A DNA stretch of 53,007 bases from Streptosporangiales bacterium. GTDB lineage: Bacteria; Actinomycetota; Actinomycetes; Streptosporangiales; WHSR01. The stretch spans positions 1-53,007 of the forward strand of contig WHSR01000028.1 in NCBI GenBank assembly GCA_009379995.1. The letters are read 5' to 3'. The position numbers were made by a program, and so were the translations under genes. The notes under the pieces were generated by a model. The model worked only from the letters and a program-made list of their open reading frames with translations, was not told the DNA's origin and searched no databases. Numbering within the stretch: the stretch's first letter is position 1; the number at the start of each line of letters is the position of its first letter. Shown here piece by piece: positions 1 through 8,287 of the stretch.

Positions 1-138
1 CTGACCGCCGCCATCGGCGCGTTCATCGACGGCTGGAACAACCACCCACGGCCCTTCACCTGGACCAAACACGCCGACGAGATCCTCGCCAGCATCCGCC
101 GCGCGAAGACTAAAACCAACGTTCTTACAGACCACTAG
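1..138 (+). mobile_element. IS630-type transposase, 3' end only
   Basis: The window opens inside a reading frame that runs in frame 1 to a TAG stop and encodes 45 residues. The segment FIDGWNNHPRPFTWTKHADE followed by ILASIRR resembles the extreme C-terminus of IS630/Tc1-type DDE transposases, which commonly end with a W-N-x-H-P-x-P-F-x-W-T-K pattern. Only this tail is visible, so it cannot be judged whether the element is intact to the left. No terminal inverted repeat is obvious right after the stop, and the next open frame starts three bases later. Confidence 0.7.
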
Positions 139-141
139 CGG

Positions 142-891
142 ATGAGTGGACCATTCATCGGAAGGAGCGGCCCGACGGCGCTGGCCGAGTCCTACCGGGA
201 GCGGGCCCGTCGCGCGGCCTTTGGCACCGCCGCGGGTGCTCCGCTCCAACCCGCGAGGGGTACCGCAGCCTGCATCGAGCCGATGATCCAGGTGTACGAC
301 TACTACGGCCGGCTGTACCTGGAGCGCCCACACCACCTGTTGTGGGCAGGGCTCGCCCACCTCGCCGGCGCGCCGATCGTGCAGGGTCTGGCGAACGCGG
401 TCGAACACGGCGTCGACAACGCCTACTGCCGGATGCTGGTCGACACCTGCCGGCGGATCTTCGCCGACGTGGCATGGTTGCATGAGGCCTTCGTGGACGA
501 TCCGGCGACGGCGGTCGCCCTGGCACGGCTGCGCGACCGGGAGGGGGCTCGCATGGCCAGCTATGAGGCCATCTGGGCGGACCTGGCCGGAGACGAGCCC
601 TCGGCCACCGCCGATGCGAACCGGCGGCTGCTAGAGAACGAGCAGTTCGTGGTGGCACAGCGGGGGTACGACGCCCTCCGCGACGACGCGCGTGCGGTCT
701 CGCGCTCGGTACGCGCCGTCCACCCCTACCACGACGACTTCGACGGCGACGACATCGGCGACCCGGAGCAGCGGTGGGCCTGGGTGGCGGCGATGTGGCG
801 GAGCTGGGCCGGCCTGCCGGTCGAGGAGCGGACGCGGCTCGTCCGCCTGCCCTTCGACGACCTACGCGCGGGGCGCTTCGCGCCCCGTTGA
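142..891 (+). CDS. Hypothetical protein, family not recognised
   Basis: A 249-residue open frame with strong codon bias, beginning three bases after the transposase stop. I do not recognise the family. The protein looks soluble and largely helical, with a striking conserved-looking stretch around residues 50-75 (IQVYDYYGRLYLERPHHLLW, then AGLAHLAG) and an acidic patch (DDFDGDDIGD) near residue 200. No signal peptide or membrane segment is apparent. The first ~45 residues look less structured, and an internal ATG at 286 lies just before the conserved stretch. The true start may therefore be there, and the preceding bases may belong to the end of the insertion sequence. It is followed by the promoter region of the shikimate cluster. 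No function is claimed. Confidence 0.6.
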   Translation: MSGPFIGRSGPTALAESYRERARRAAFGTAAGAPLQPARGTAACIEPMIQVYDYYGRLYLERPHHLLWAGLAHLAGAPIVQGLANAVEHGVDNAYCRMLVDTCRRIFADVAWLHEAFVDDPATAVALARLRDREGARMASYEAIWADLAGDEPSATADANRRLLENEQFVVAQRGYDALRDDARAVSRSVRAVHPYHDDFDGDDIGDPEQRWAWVAAMWRSWAGLPVEERTRLVRLPFDDLRAGRFAPR

Positions 892-919
892 CCGTGAGCG
901 GGACGGCAAGCGGCTAGCA

Positions 920-943
920 ATGTACGAACTAGTAAGTTAACAT
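920..943. promoter_or_regulatory. Probable TetR-type operator upstream of the shikimate cluster
   Basis: An unusually AT-rich patch in the 132-base gap before the transporter gene contains the dyad AACT-AGTA-AGTT (927-938), flanked by outer half-sites ATGT (920-923) and ACAT (940-943). The size and symmetry suit a TetR-family dimer. The likely ligand-sensing protein is the TetR regulator at the end of the same cluster. This is inferred from position and symmetry only. Confidence 0.45.
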
Positions 944-1023
944 CCCATCCGCGTGGCTATTGGTCGCCCAGGCGTCGACCCCACAACCCGATCGTCAGCT
1001 GTCCCGCGCCAGAGGAGCCCGCT

Positions 1024-2367
1024 ATGACCGGTAACCCAGCTCCCGTCGTACAAGGCAAGCCCCGCAAGGCGGCGATCGCCGCCTGGATCGGCAGCGCGCT
1101 CGAGTACTACGACTTCTTCATCTATGGCACCGCCGCTGCCCTGGTCTTCGGCAGGATCTTCTTCCCGGAGTCCGCCCCCGCCACGGGGACGCTGCTGGCC
1201 CTGGCTACCTTCGGCGTGGGCTACCTCGCCCGGCCGGTCGGCTCGTTTGTCCTCGGCCACGTCGGCGACAGGTTCGGGCGGAAGAAGGTTCTGGTCTTCA
1301 CGGTGGTGCTGATGGGGACCTCGACCTTCCTTGTCGGCTGCCTGCCCACCTACGGCCAGGCGGGCGTGTTGGCTCCAGCACTCCTGGTGACACTTCGACT
1401 GGTGCAGGGCTTCTCGGTGTCCGGCGAGCAGGCCGGAGCGAACTCGATGACCCTCGAGCATGCCCCGCCGAACCGCCGCGCCTACTACACAAGCTTCACC
1501 CTCAACGGCACCCAGGCCGGCCAGATCATCGCAACCGCCATCTTCCTCCCGGTCGCCGCCCTTCCCGATGAGCAGCTGCTTTCCTGGGGCTGGAGGGTGC
1601 CGTTCTGGCTCAGCGCGGTCGTCGCCGTTGTCGGACTCATCATCCGGCGCACGCTGGAGGAGACCCCGGTGTTCGAGCGGGCGGTCGCGACCAACAGCGT
1701 CGCGAAGCTGCCGCTGGCGGTGCTGTTCCGCGACTACTGGGCCGACGTGCTACGTGTGGTCGCTGCCGCCGTCATCGCGTCCGTGAGCACCATCTTCACG
1801 GTCCATGCCCTGTCCTACGCGGTTAACACGGTCGGGCTGGAAAACGCGACCATGCTGTGGGTGGGTGTGCTCGCCAACGTCACAGCCCTGATCGCGATCC
1901 CGATGTGGGCGACCCTGTCGGACCGCGTGGGGCGGAAGCCGGTGTTCATCGGCGGCTCGCTGGGCTGCGCGGTGCTGATCTTCGCCTATCTCGGATCCAT
2001 CTCCACCGGCAACTACGCCTTGATCTTCCTCTTCGGCATTCTGATGTTCGGCGTGGTGTATAGCGCGACCAACGCGATCTGGCCGTCGTTCTACGGAGAG
2101 ATGTTCAGCACCCGGGTGCGCCTGTCCGGCATGGCGATCGGCACCCAGATCGGCTTTGCGATCGCCGGCTTCGCCCCCACCATGGCGACCGCGATCTCGG
2201 GAACGGGCAAGGGTAGCTGGCTCGGCGTTTCCATCTTCACGGCGGCCCTCTGCGTCGTCAACGTGATCGCCGTGGCGACCGCCCGGGAAACCCACAAGGT
2301 CCCTACCGAGGTGCTCGGCGCGAAACCCGGGAAGACCCCCTCGGTCCCGGCTTCGGCGTCGGCATGA
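1024..2367 (+). CDS. MFS transporter of the metabolite:H+ symporter family, probable shikimate importer
   Basis: A 447-residue polytopic membrane protein with about 12 hydrophobic segments. The N-terminal signature with E27YYDFFIYG and the loop 2-3 motif GDRFGRKK (residues 81-88) are typical of the metabolite:H+ symporter branch (ShiA, ProP, KgtP, QsuA). A second, related motif SDRVGRKP occurs at the start of the second half, as expected for the duplicated MFS fold. An AGAGGAG-like ribosome site precedes the ATG. It is the first gene of a cluster with a shikimate dehydrogenase and a 3-dehydroshikimate dehydratase, so shikimate, quinate or dehydroshikimate is the likely substrate. The substrate is inferred from context; the family is clear. 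Confidence 0.88.
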   Translation: MTGNPAPVVQGKPRKAAIAAWIGSALEYYDFFIYGTAAALVFGRIFFPESAPATGTLLALATFGVGYLARPVGSFVLGHVGDRFGRKKVLVFTVVLMGTSTFLVGCLPTYGQAGVLAPALLVTLRLVQGFSVSGEQAGANSMTLEHAPPNRRAYYTSFTLNGTQAGQIIATAIFLPVAALPDEQLLSWGWRVPFWLSAVVAVVGLIIRRTLEETPVFERAVATNSVAKLPLAVLFRDYWADVLRVVAAAVIASVSTIFTVHALSYAVNTVGLENATMLWVGVLANVTALIAIPMWATLSDRVGRKPVFIGGSLGCAVLIFAYLGSISTGNYALIFLFGILMFGVVYSATNAIWPSFYGEMFSTRVRLSGMAIGTQIGFAIAGFAPTMATAISGTGKGSWLGVSIFTAALCVVNVIAVATARETHKVPTEVLGAKPGKTPSVPASASA

Positions 2368-2401
2368 GCGGGACGAACATGTTCCGCGTCTCCGCGATCG
2401 A

Positions 2402-3256
2402 ATGACCTCGTACCTGGTTGGGCTGGTCGGCTCGGGCATCGGGCCGTCACTCAGCCCCGCCCTGCACGAGCGCGAGGCGGACCACCATCGCCTGCGCTAT
2501 GTCTACCGGCTCATCGACATCGCCGATCTCGGGCTGGGCCCCGACGACGTCGGCGAGGTGGTCCACATGGCGAGGCAGTTCGGCTACGACGGCCTCAACA
2601 TCACCCATCCGTGCAAGCAGACGGTCATTCCGTACCTGGACGAGATGTCGGAGGAGGCCGCGACGCTCGGCGCGGTCAACACCATCACCTTCGACGGAGG
2701 CCGAGCGATCGGCCACAACACGGACTGGGTGGGATTCGCCCAGTCCTTCGCCCGTGGCCTGCCCGACGCGCCGACCCGCCGGATCGTGCAACTCGGGGCG
2801 GGGGGCGCGGGCGCCGCGGTCGCGCATGCGCTCCTCACCCTCGCCGCCGACCAGGTCACCCTCGTCGACGCCAAGCCTGGCGTGGCTGCGTCGTTGGCCG
2901 CCGGGCTGACGCGCCGGTTCGGCGGGGACCGTGCCCGCGCCGCGACCCATACCGAGCTGGCCGAACTTCTGCCCCACGCCGACGGCCTGGTGAACGCGAC
3001 GCCGATCGGCATGGCTGCCCATCCGGGGCTGCCGCTGCCCGCCGAGCTTCTGCATCCCAATCTTTGGGTGGCCGATGTGGTCTACCGCCCGCTGGAGACC
3101 GCGCTGCTGCGCCATGCGAGGGCGCTTGGCTGCCGCACCCTCGACGGCGGCGGCATGGTCGTCTTCCAGGCCGCCCACGCCTTCCGCCTGTTCACCGGAC
3201 GCGATCCGGATGCCGAGCGGATGTTCGCCCACCTGGCCGATCTGATCGTCGCCTAA
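2402..3256 (+). CDS. Shikimate (quinate) dehydrogenase, QsuD/AroE family
   Basis: A 284-residue protein with the AroE fold. Visible features are the substrate-binding SLSP motif (residues 16-19), NITHPCK with the catalytic-type Lys72, the NTD motif (106-108) and a glycine-rich dinucleotide loop GAGGAG (132-137). The second strand of the nucleotide fold ends in VDAKP with Asp156. An acidic residue here favours NAD+ over NADP+, as in catabolic QsuD-type enzymes, rather than biosynthetic AroE. It most likely oxidises imported shikimate to 3-dehydroshikimate, which the next gene product converts. It lies 34 bases after the transporter and 13 bases before qsuB, consistent with one operon. The cofactor preference is inference. 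Confidence 0.88.
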   Translation: MTSYLVGLVGSGIGPSLSPALHEREADHHRLRYVYRLIDIADLGLGPDDVGEVVHMARQFGYDGLNITHPCKQTVIPYLDEMSEEAATLGAVNTITFDGGRAIGHNTDWVGFAQSFARGLPDAPTRRIVQLGAGGAGAAVAHALLTLAADQVTLVDAKPGVAASLAAGLTRRFGGDRARAATHTELAELLPHADGLVNATPIGMAAHPGLPLPAELLHPNLWVADVVYRPLETALLRHARALGCRTLDGGGMVVFQAAHAFRLFTGRDPDAERMFAHLADLIVA

Positions 3257-3269
3257 CAGGGAGGAAGGT

Positions 3270-5066
3270 GTGCGCAAGTCCATCGCCACGGTATCGGTCA
3301 GCGGCTCGCTGACCGAGAAACTGGCAGCCATCGCACACGCCGGGTTCGACGGCGTCGAGATCTTCGAGAACGACCTGCTCACCTGCCCGCTCTCCCCGCA
3401 GGAGGTGCGTCTGCGTGCTGCGGACCTCGGCGTGAGTATCGACCTCTACCAGCCGTTCCGCGACTTCGAGGCGGTGCCGGCCGACCTCCTCGCCCGTAAC
3501 CTGCGCCGGGCCGAGCGCAAGTTCGAGGTGATGGAGCGGCTCGGGGTGACCCAGCTCCTCGTCTGCTCCAACATCTCCCCCGATGCGGTTGACGACGACG
3601 AGCTGGCGGCCGAGCACCTGCGTCTACTCGGAGAGCGGGCTGCCGAGCACGGGATCCGAGTCGCCTACGAGGCGCTCGCTTGGGGACGACACGTCAACGA
3701 TTACCTGCACGCATGGCGGATCGTGCGGATGGCCGACCACCCGCACCTGGGGACCTGCCTCGACAGCTTCCACATTCTGTCCCGTGGCTCCGACCCGGGC
3801 GGCATCGAGGCGATACCCGCTGACAGAATCTTCTTCCTCCAACTCGCCGACGCACCGTTGCTGGCCATGGACGTATTGCAATGGAGCCGCCACTACCGCT
3901 GCTTCCCCGGTCAAGGCGATTTCGACGTCGCCGGGCTCGTGGCCCACGTACTGCGAGCGGGGTACACGGGCCCGCTGTCGCTCGAGGTATTCAACGACGT
4001 CTTCCGCCAAGCGGACGCCGACCGCACCGCCGTCGATGCCATGCGCTCGCTGATCACGCTGGAGGAATCCGTAGCCCACCGCCTGGGCCAGGCTCCCCCG
4101 ATACCGCGACCGGTGATCCCGACCGGGTTCGCCTTCGCCGAGCTGGCCACGCCCGACACCGCCCGGCTCAGCGAGCTGCTGACCGCGCTCGGATTCCTAC
4201 GAACGGGAACACATCCCGGCAAACCGGTCGAACTATGGGAGCAGGGCGACGCGCGTATCCTGCTGAACACCGGCGGCGATGGACCGGAACTCGCCGCGAT
4301 CGGGCTCGAAAGCCCCGACCCCGCCGGATCGGTGGAACGCGCCCAGTCGCTGCTGGCCCCGGTGCTTCCGCGGCGGCGCGCTCCAGAAGAAGCACCCCTG
4401 GACGCGGTCGCCGCTCCCGACGGGACGCCGCTGTTCTTCTGCCGTACGGCGCAGCCGGACCACCCCAGCTGGACAGACGACTTCGGCCCCAAAGGTCCGG
4501 TTACCGGGGACATCACCCACATCGACCACGTGGCGCTCACCCAGCCATGGCATCACTTCGACGAGGCTTCGCTGTTCTACAGCAGCGTCCTCGGCCTACG
4601 GCGACACGAGAGCTTGGAGCTTGCCGACCCCTACGGCCTGCTCCGCAGCAGGGCGGTGACCAGCCCCGACGGCGCCATCCGCGTCGCGCTCAACATCACC
4701 CACATCGGCCCGCAACCCTCCCGCCCGGACCTGCCCTACCAGCACGTCGCGCTCGCCAGTCAGGACATCGTCGCCACCGCCCGCCGGCTCCGCACTCTCG
4801 GCGACCTACTGTTGCCGATCCCCGCCAACTACTACGACGATCTCGAAGCTCGGTACCAGGTCGAGCCCACGATCAGAGACCTCGGCCTGCTCTACGACCG
4901 CGACGAGTACGGGGAGTTCCTGCACGTCTACACCGTCGCCGTGGGGCGTGTCTTCTTCGAGATCGTCCAGCGCAGCGGCGGCTACCAAGGTTACGGCGCA
5001 AGCAACGCTCCCATCCGGCTCGCGGTCCAACACGCCGGCGCCGCTCGACACGCACTGCACCCCTAG
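3270..5066 (+). CDS. qsuB: Two-domain 3-dehydroshikimate dehydratase (sugar isomerase/epimerase plus HPPD-like)
   Basis: A 598-residue fusion. Residues 1-270 form a xylose-isomerase-like TIM barrel, and about 285-598 form a vicinal-oxygen-chelate region related to 4-hydroxyphenylpyruvate dioxygenase. In the barrel, Glu134 (AYEALAWG), Asp165 (CLDSFHIL), Gln191 (FFLQLADA) and Glu239 (SLEVFND) sit where the QuiC/QsuB/AsbF dehydratases keep their metal ligands. The enzyme converts 3-dehydroshikimate to protocatechuate. The length matches Corynebacterium QsuB (just over 600). The start is GTG at 3270, behind a GGGAGGAA ribosome site. No protocatechuate ring-cleavage genes are in the window, so the pathway must continue elsewhere. 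Confidence 0.92.
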   Translation: MRKSIATVSVSGSLTEKLAAIAHAGFDGVEIFENDLLTCPLSPQEVRLRAADLGVSIDLYQPFRDFEAVPADLLARNLRRAERKFEVMERLGVTQLLVCSNISPDAVDDDELAAEHLRLLGERAAEHGIRVAYEALAWGRHVNDYLHAWRIVRMADHPHLGTCLDSFHILSRGSDPGGIEAIPADRIFFLQLADAPLLAMDVLQWSRHYRCFPGQGDFDVAGLVAHVLRAGYTGPLSLEVFNDVFRQADADRTAVDAMRSLITLEESVAHRLGQAPPIPRPVIPTGFAFAELATPDTARLSELLTALGFLRTGTHPGKPVELWEQGDARILLNTGGDGPELAAIGLESPDPAGSVERAQSLLAPVLPRRRAPEEAPLDAVAAPDGTPLFFCRTAQPDHPSWTDDFGPKGPVTGDITHIDHVALTQPWHHFDEASLFYSSVLGLRRHESLELADPYGLLRSRAVTSPDGAIRVALNITHIGPQPSRPDLPYQHVALASQDIVATARRLRTLGDLLLPIPANYYDDLEARYQVEPTIRDLGLLYDRDEYGEFLHVYTVAVGRVFFEIVQRSGGYQGYGASNAPIRLAVQHAGAARHALHP

Positions 5067-5105
5067 GATTGGGTCGAGCCGGGTCCGTCAGCCACGTGGA
5101 GCCGC

Positions 5106-5771
5106 ATGTCCTCGCAACCCGTCGCCCGAACCACGGGTGATCGCCAGCGTGACGCCCAGCGCACCAAGGCGGAGATCTTGGCGGTCGCGCAGGCGGAGTT
5201 CGCGCGGCGCGGTTACGCCGGTGCCAGGGTCGACGAGATCGCCGCGCTCATCCGCACGACCAAGCGGATGATCTACTACTACTTCGGCGGCAAGGAACAG
5301 CTCTACGTCGCCGTCCTGGAGAAGGCCTACCGCGAGGTACGCGCCGCGGAGCGTACCGTCGACGTGGAGCACCTGGCCCCGGTCGAGGCGATTCGCACGC
5401 TGGCCGAGCTGACCTTCGACCACCACGACGCCCACCAAGACTTCATCAAGCTCGTCAGCATCGAAAACATCCACCACGCCGAGCACCTCCGCAAATCGAA
5501 GGTGCTGGCCAACCTCGGCACCCCTGTGCTCGACCTCATCTCGCGAATCCTCGCCGCGGGCCAGGCCAGCGGTGACTTCGTCACCGAGGTCGACGCCATC
5601 GACGTGCACATGATGATCGGCGCGTTCTGCTTCTTCCGGGTCGCCAACCAGCACACCTTCGGCGCGCTGTTCGGCCGCGACTTGACGGTGCCGGAGCACA
5701 AGGCCAGGCACCGCAAGATGGTCGGCGAGATGATCGTCGCCTACCTGCGAGGCGCGGGCGACACCCCCTAA
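5106..5771 (+). CDS. TetR/AcrR family transcriptional regulator of the shikimate cluster
   Basis: A 221-residue regulator. The N-terminal helix-turn-helix covers about residues 20-65, with the usual TetR pattern: AEILAVAQAEFARRGYAG, then VDEIAALIRTTKRMIYYYFGGKEQLY. The C-terminal ligand and dimer domain is all-helical. It lies 39 bases after qsuB on the same strand and is likely co-transcribed. It probably binds the dyad at 920-943 and is relieved by an aromatic or cyclitol acid. Its stop codon overlaps that of the convergent ctaG by a few bases. The effector is unknown. Confidence 0.85.
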   Translation: MSSQPVARTTGDRQRDAQRTKAEILAVAQAEFARRGYAGARVDEIAALIRTTKRMIYYYFGGKEQLYVAVLEKAYREVRAAERTVDVEHLAPVEAIRTLAELTFDHHDAHQDFIKLVSIENIHHAEHLRKSKVLANLGTPVLDLISRILAAGQASGDFVTEVDAIDVHMMIGAFCFFRVANQHTFGALFGRDLTVPEHKARHRKMVGEMIVAYLRGAGDTP

Positions 5772-6748
5772 CGTCGACTGCGCGCGTGCAGGCGGGCGAG
5801 CATGGCGTTGTACGCGGCGAGCTCCGACTCCTCCCCGGGCTCCCCCGCCGCGCGGCGCTCTTGGCGGTCGAGCCTGCGGTCGACCCGTTCCGCCTCTCGC
5901 TCGGAGGCGTGCAGCCACTGCACGAACAGCGAGCCGAGGATGATCAACCCGACCAGGTCACCGCTGGCCCACAGGATGCCTCCCCCGGTCCGCTGGTCGG
6001 ACAGCGAGCTGGCGCCCCACTCCCGGCCGAGGTTCGCGTACCAGTCGCCGCCCAGCACCTCGGTGCTGCTCATGATCGCGATGCCGAGCCAGGCGTGCAC
6101 CGGCAGCGCGAGGAACACCACCAGCATGCGGAAGGGGTACGGAATGCGGCCCGGCACCGGGTCGAGACCGAGCAGCGGCCAGAAGAACAGGCAGCCGACG
6201 AGCAGGAAGTGCAGGTGCAGCGCCTCGTGGAAGTACGTGTTGCGCAGGGTCAACCCGTACCACGAGGTGAAGTACAGGGCGAACGGCGTACCCACGAACA
6301 CCGACCAGGTCAGAAGCGGAAAGGTCAACACCTTGCTCACCCGGCTGTGCAGCAGCACCAGCAGCCAGCGGCGCGGCCGGCGGGCGAGGGTGCGGAGGGC
6401 GAGCGTGACCGGTGCGCCCAGGGCGAGGAAGATGGGCGAAACCATCGACAGCACCATGTGCTGGACCATGTGCACGCTGAACAGGGTCGTGTCGTAGGTG
6501 GCCAGGAACGACTGGGTGGCGACCACGATGGAGCCGAGGCCGAGGACGACGAACGAGAAGGTACGCCAGCCGGACCATCTGTCGCCTCGACCCCGCAGCC
6601 GCCACACCCCGTACAGGTAGAGGCCCGCCGCGACGAGCACGACCGCGGCTAGGTAGGGGTCGAACTCCCACGCCGTGAACCCGCGCGTCACCGTCAGCGG
6701 GGGCGGCACCGTCGGCGCCTCGGCGGCCAGGACGAACAGCGGTGTCAC
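5768..6748 (-). CDS. ctaG: Cytochrome c oxidase assembly factor, CtaG (caa3-type) family
   Basis: A 326-residue membrane protein with about seven hydrophobic segments and a charged C-terminal tail rich in Arg and Glu. The central SVHMVQHMVLSMVSPIFLAL region and the later FHEALHLHFLLVGCLFFWPL region carry the paired histidines typical of the caa3_CtaG family, which helps copper insertion or assembly of aa3 oxidase. It is divergent from ctaE, and the short intergenic region serves both. The GTG start lies six bases after a TAGGTT -10-like element, which suggests a leaderless transcript. Confidence 0.88.
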   Translation of the reverse strand: MTPLFVLAAEAPTVPPPLTVTRGFTAWEFDPYLAAVVLVAAGLYLYGVWRLRGRGDRWSGWRTFSFVVLGLGSIVVATQSFLATYDTTLFSVHMVQHMVLSMVSPIFLALGAPVTLALRTLARRPRRWLLVLLHSRVSKVLTFPLLTWSVFVGTPFALYFTSWYGLTLRNTYFHEALHLHFLLVGCLFFWPLLGLDPVPGRIPYPFRMLVVFLALPVHAWLGIAIMSSTEVLGGDWYANLGREWGASSLSDQRTGGGILWASGDLVGLIILGSLFVQWLHASEREAERVDRRLDRQERRAAGEPGEESELAAYNAMLARLHARSRR

Positions 6749-6754
6749 GCAGCC

Positions 6755-6760
6755 AACCTA
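6755..6760 (-). promoter_or_regulatory. Leaderless -10 element for ctaG
   Basis: On the minus strand TAGGTT is followed by six bases and then the GTG start of ctaG. A -10 element at this distance places the transcription start at or next to the start codon. Confidence 0.5.
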
Positions 6761-6827
6761 TCCGCCGTCTGTAGGGTGAACCGTTGCCAGGGGGTCGGTG
6801 ACGCACTGGGCAGGGGGTACCGCAATA

Positions 6828-7445
6828 ATGGCCGACGTGGCGACAGCAACCGCGATCGACGTGAGCCCACCGGAGCGGGCTCAGCGACCCAACATCGTGC
6901 GCGTGGGCACGATCATTTGGTTGTCCTCCGAGGTGATGTTCTTCGCGGCGCTGTTCGCGATGTACTTCACCATCCGGTCCGTGCAGATCGGCGCGGGCGC
7001 CCCGTGGCCGCCGATCCACTTGGACGTGCCCTACGACACGGTCATCACGATCGACCTGGTGCTGTCCTCGGTGACGTGTCAGTTCGCCGTCTTCGCGGCG
7101 GAACGCGGCGACGTACGCAAGGTGCGCCTGTGGATTCTCGTCACCTTCCTCATGGGCGCCGCCTTCGTCGGCGCGCAGGCGTACGAATACACAACGCTGA
7201 TCCTGCACGAGGGGCTGACCATGGGGTCCAGCGCCTTCGGCTCGGTCTTCTACATCACCACCGGCTTCCACGGCATGCACGTGACCGGCGGTCTCATCGC
7301 GTTCCTCTTCCTGCTGGGACGCACCTACGCCGCGAAGCGCTACACCCACGAGCAGGCAACCAGTGCGGTCGTCGTGTCGTACTACTGGCACTTCGTCGAC
7401 GTTGTCTGGATCGGACTCTTTACGACCATCTTCCTCATCCAGTGA
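6828..7445 (+). CDS. ctaE: Cytochrome c oxidase subunit III
   Basis: A 205-residue inner-membrane protein with five hydrophobic segments, as in actinobacterial CtaE. Segments such as [20 protein letters not shown] and [20 protein letters not shown], and the C-terminal [15 protein letters not shown], are hallmarks of subunit III. The chosen start is ATG 6828, placed behind CAGGGGGT. An in-frame GTG at 6798 would add ten residues that do not look conserved. It heads the ctaE-qcrCAB gene string that encodes parts of the bcc-aa3 supercomplex; qcrC follows after 17 bases. Confidence 0.93.
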   Translation: MADVATATAIDVSPPERAQRPNIVRVGTIIWLSSEVMFFAALFAMYFTIRSVQIGAGAPWPPIHLDVPYDTVITIDLVLSSVTCQFAVFAAERGDVRKVRLWILVTFLMGAAFVGAQAYEYTTLILHEGLTMGSSAFGSVFYITTGFHGMHVTGGLIAFLFLLGRTYAAKRYTHEQATSAVVVSYYWHFVDVVWIGLFTTIFLIQ

Positions 7446-7462
7446 CCCGAACGAGGAAATCC

Positions 7463-8269
7463 GTGAAGTGGATCACCGTGAGACGGCGCCACCCAAGGGC
7501 GGGCTACGCCGTCATGCTGCTGGCTCTCTTCGGCCTCGGCGCCGGGTACATGGCGCTGATGCCCGACTCGACCGGCGGTGCCGAGGCTGTCTCGTCGCGC
7601 GTCCCGTTGCAGGACATCCGCGAGGGAAAGCAGCTCTACAGCCAGTCCTGCTCGACCTGCCACGGCCAGAACGGGGAGGGCACCGACGTGGCCCCCTCGC
7701 TCATAGGGGTGGGTGCCGCGGCCGTGGACCTCCAGGTCAGCACCGGTCGGATGCCGGCGATGAACCCGGACGCGCCGCAGCAGCCGCGGAAGCGCAGGGT
7801 GTTCAACCAGGAGGAGACCGAGCAGATCGCCGCCTACGTGCAGTCGCTCGGCGGCGGCCCGCCGATCCCGTCCGGGTCCGATATCGCCTACGAGGGCGCC
7901 GACGTCGCGCTCGGCGGCAATCTCTTCCGGGCCAACTGCGCCCAGTGCCACAACTTCGCCGGATCGGGCGGGGCACTGACCGGCGGCAAGGAAGCGCCGG
8001 ACCTCCACGACGCGACACCGACCCAGATCTACGAGGCCATGATCACCGGCCCCGGCGCCATGCCGGTGTTCGGCGGCGACACCCTCAGCGCCGAGGAGAA
8101 GTTGGCGGTCATCAAGTTCATCGTGGACGTCCGGGAGGAGCCGAACCCGGGCGGTTTCGGCCTCGGCCGCTTCGGCCCGGTAACCGAGGGACTGGCGGGC
8201 TGGCTCATCGGAATCGGGCTGCTGATTGCGGCGGCGCTGTGGATGACAGCGAAGAAACAACACGACTGA
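7463..8269 (+). CDS. qcrC: Cytochrome bc1 complex diheme cytochrome c subunit
   Basis: A 268-residue protein. An N-terminal membrane anchor (residues about 13-33) is followed by two cytochrome c domains with CSTCH (Cys63, Cys66, His67) and CAQCH (Cys159, Cys162, His163), and a C-terminal membrane segment (LAGWLIGIGLLIAAALWMTA). This diheme layout is the actinobacterial QcrC, which passes electrons from the Rieske protein directly to CuA of the oxidase and so replaces a soluble cytochrome c. The start is GTG 7463, with GAGGAA just upstream. The open frame extends much further 5' only because it shadows ctaE. Confidence 0.93.
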   Translation: MKWITVRRRHPRAGYAVMLLALFGLGAGYMALMPDSTGGAEAVSSRVPLQDIREGKQLYSQSCSTCHGQNGEGTDVAPSLIGVGAAAVDLQVSTGRMPAMNPDAPQQPRKRRVFNQEETEQIAAYVQSLGGGPPIPSGSDIAYEGADVALGGNLFRANCAQCHNFAGSGGALTGGKEAPDLHDATPTQIYEAMITGPGAMPVFGGDTLSAEEKLAVIKFIVDVREEPNPGGFGLGRFGPVTEGLAGWLIGIGLLIAAALWMTAKKQHD

Positions 8270-8287
8270 CTCGGGACACGCTGACCC

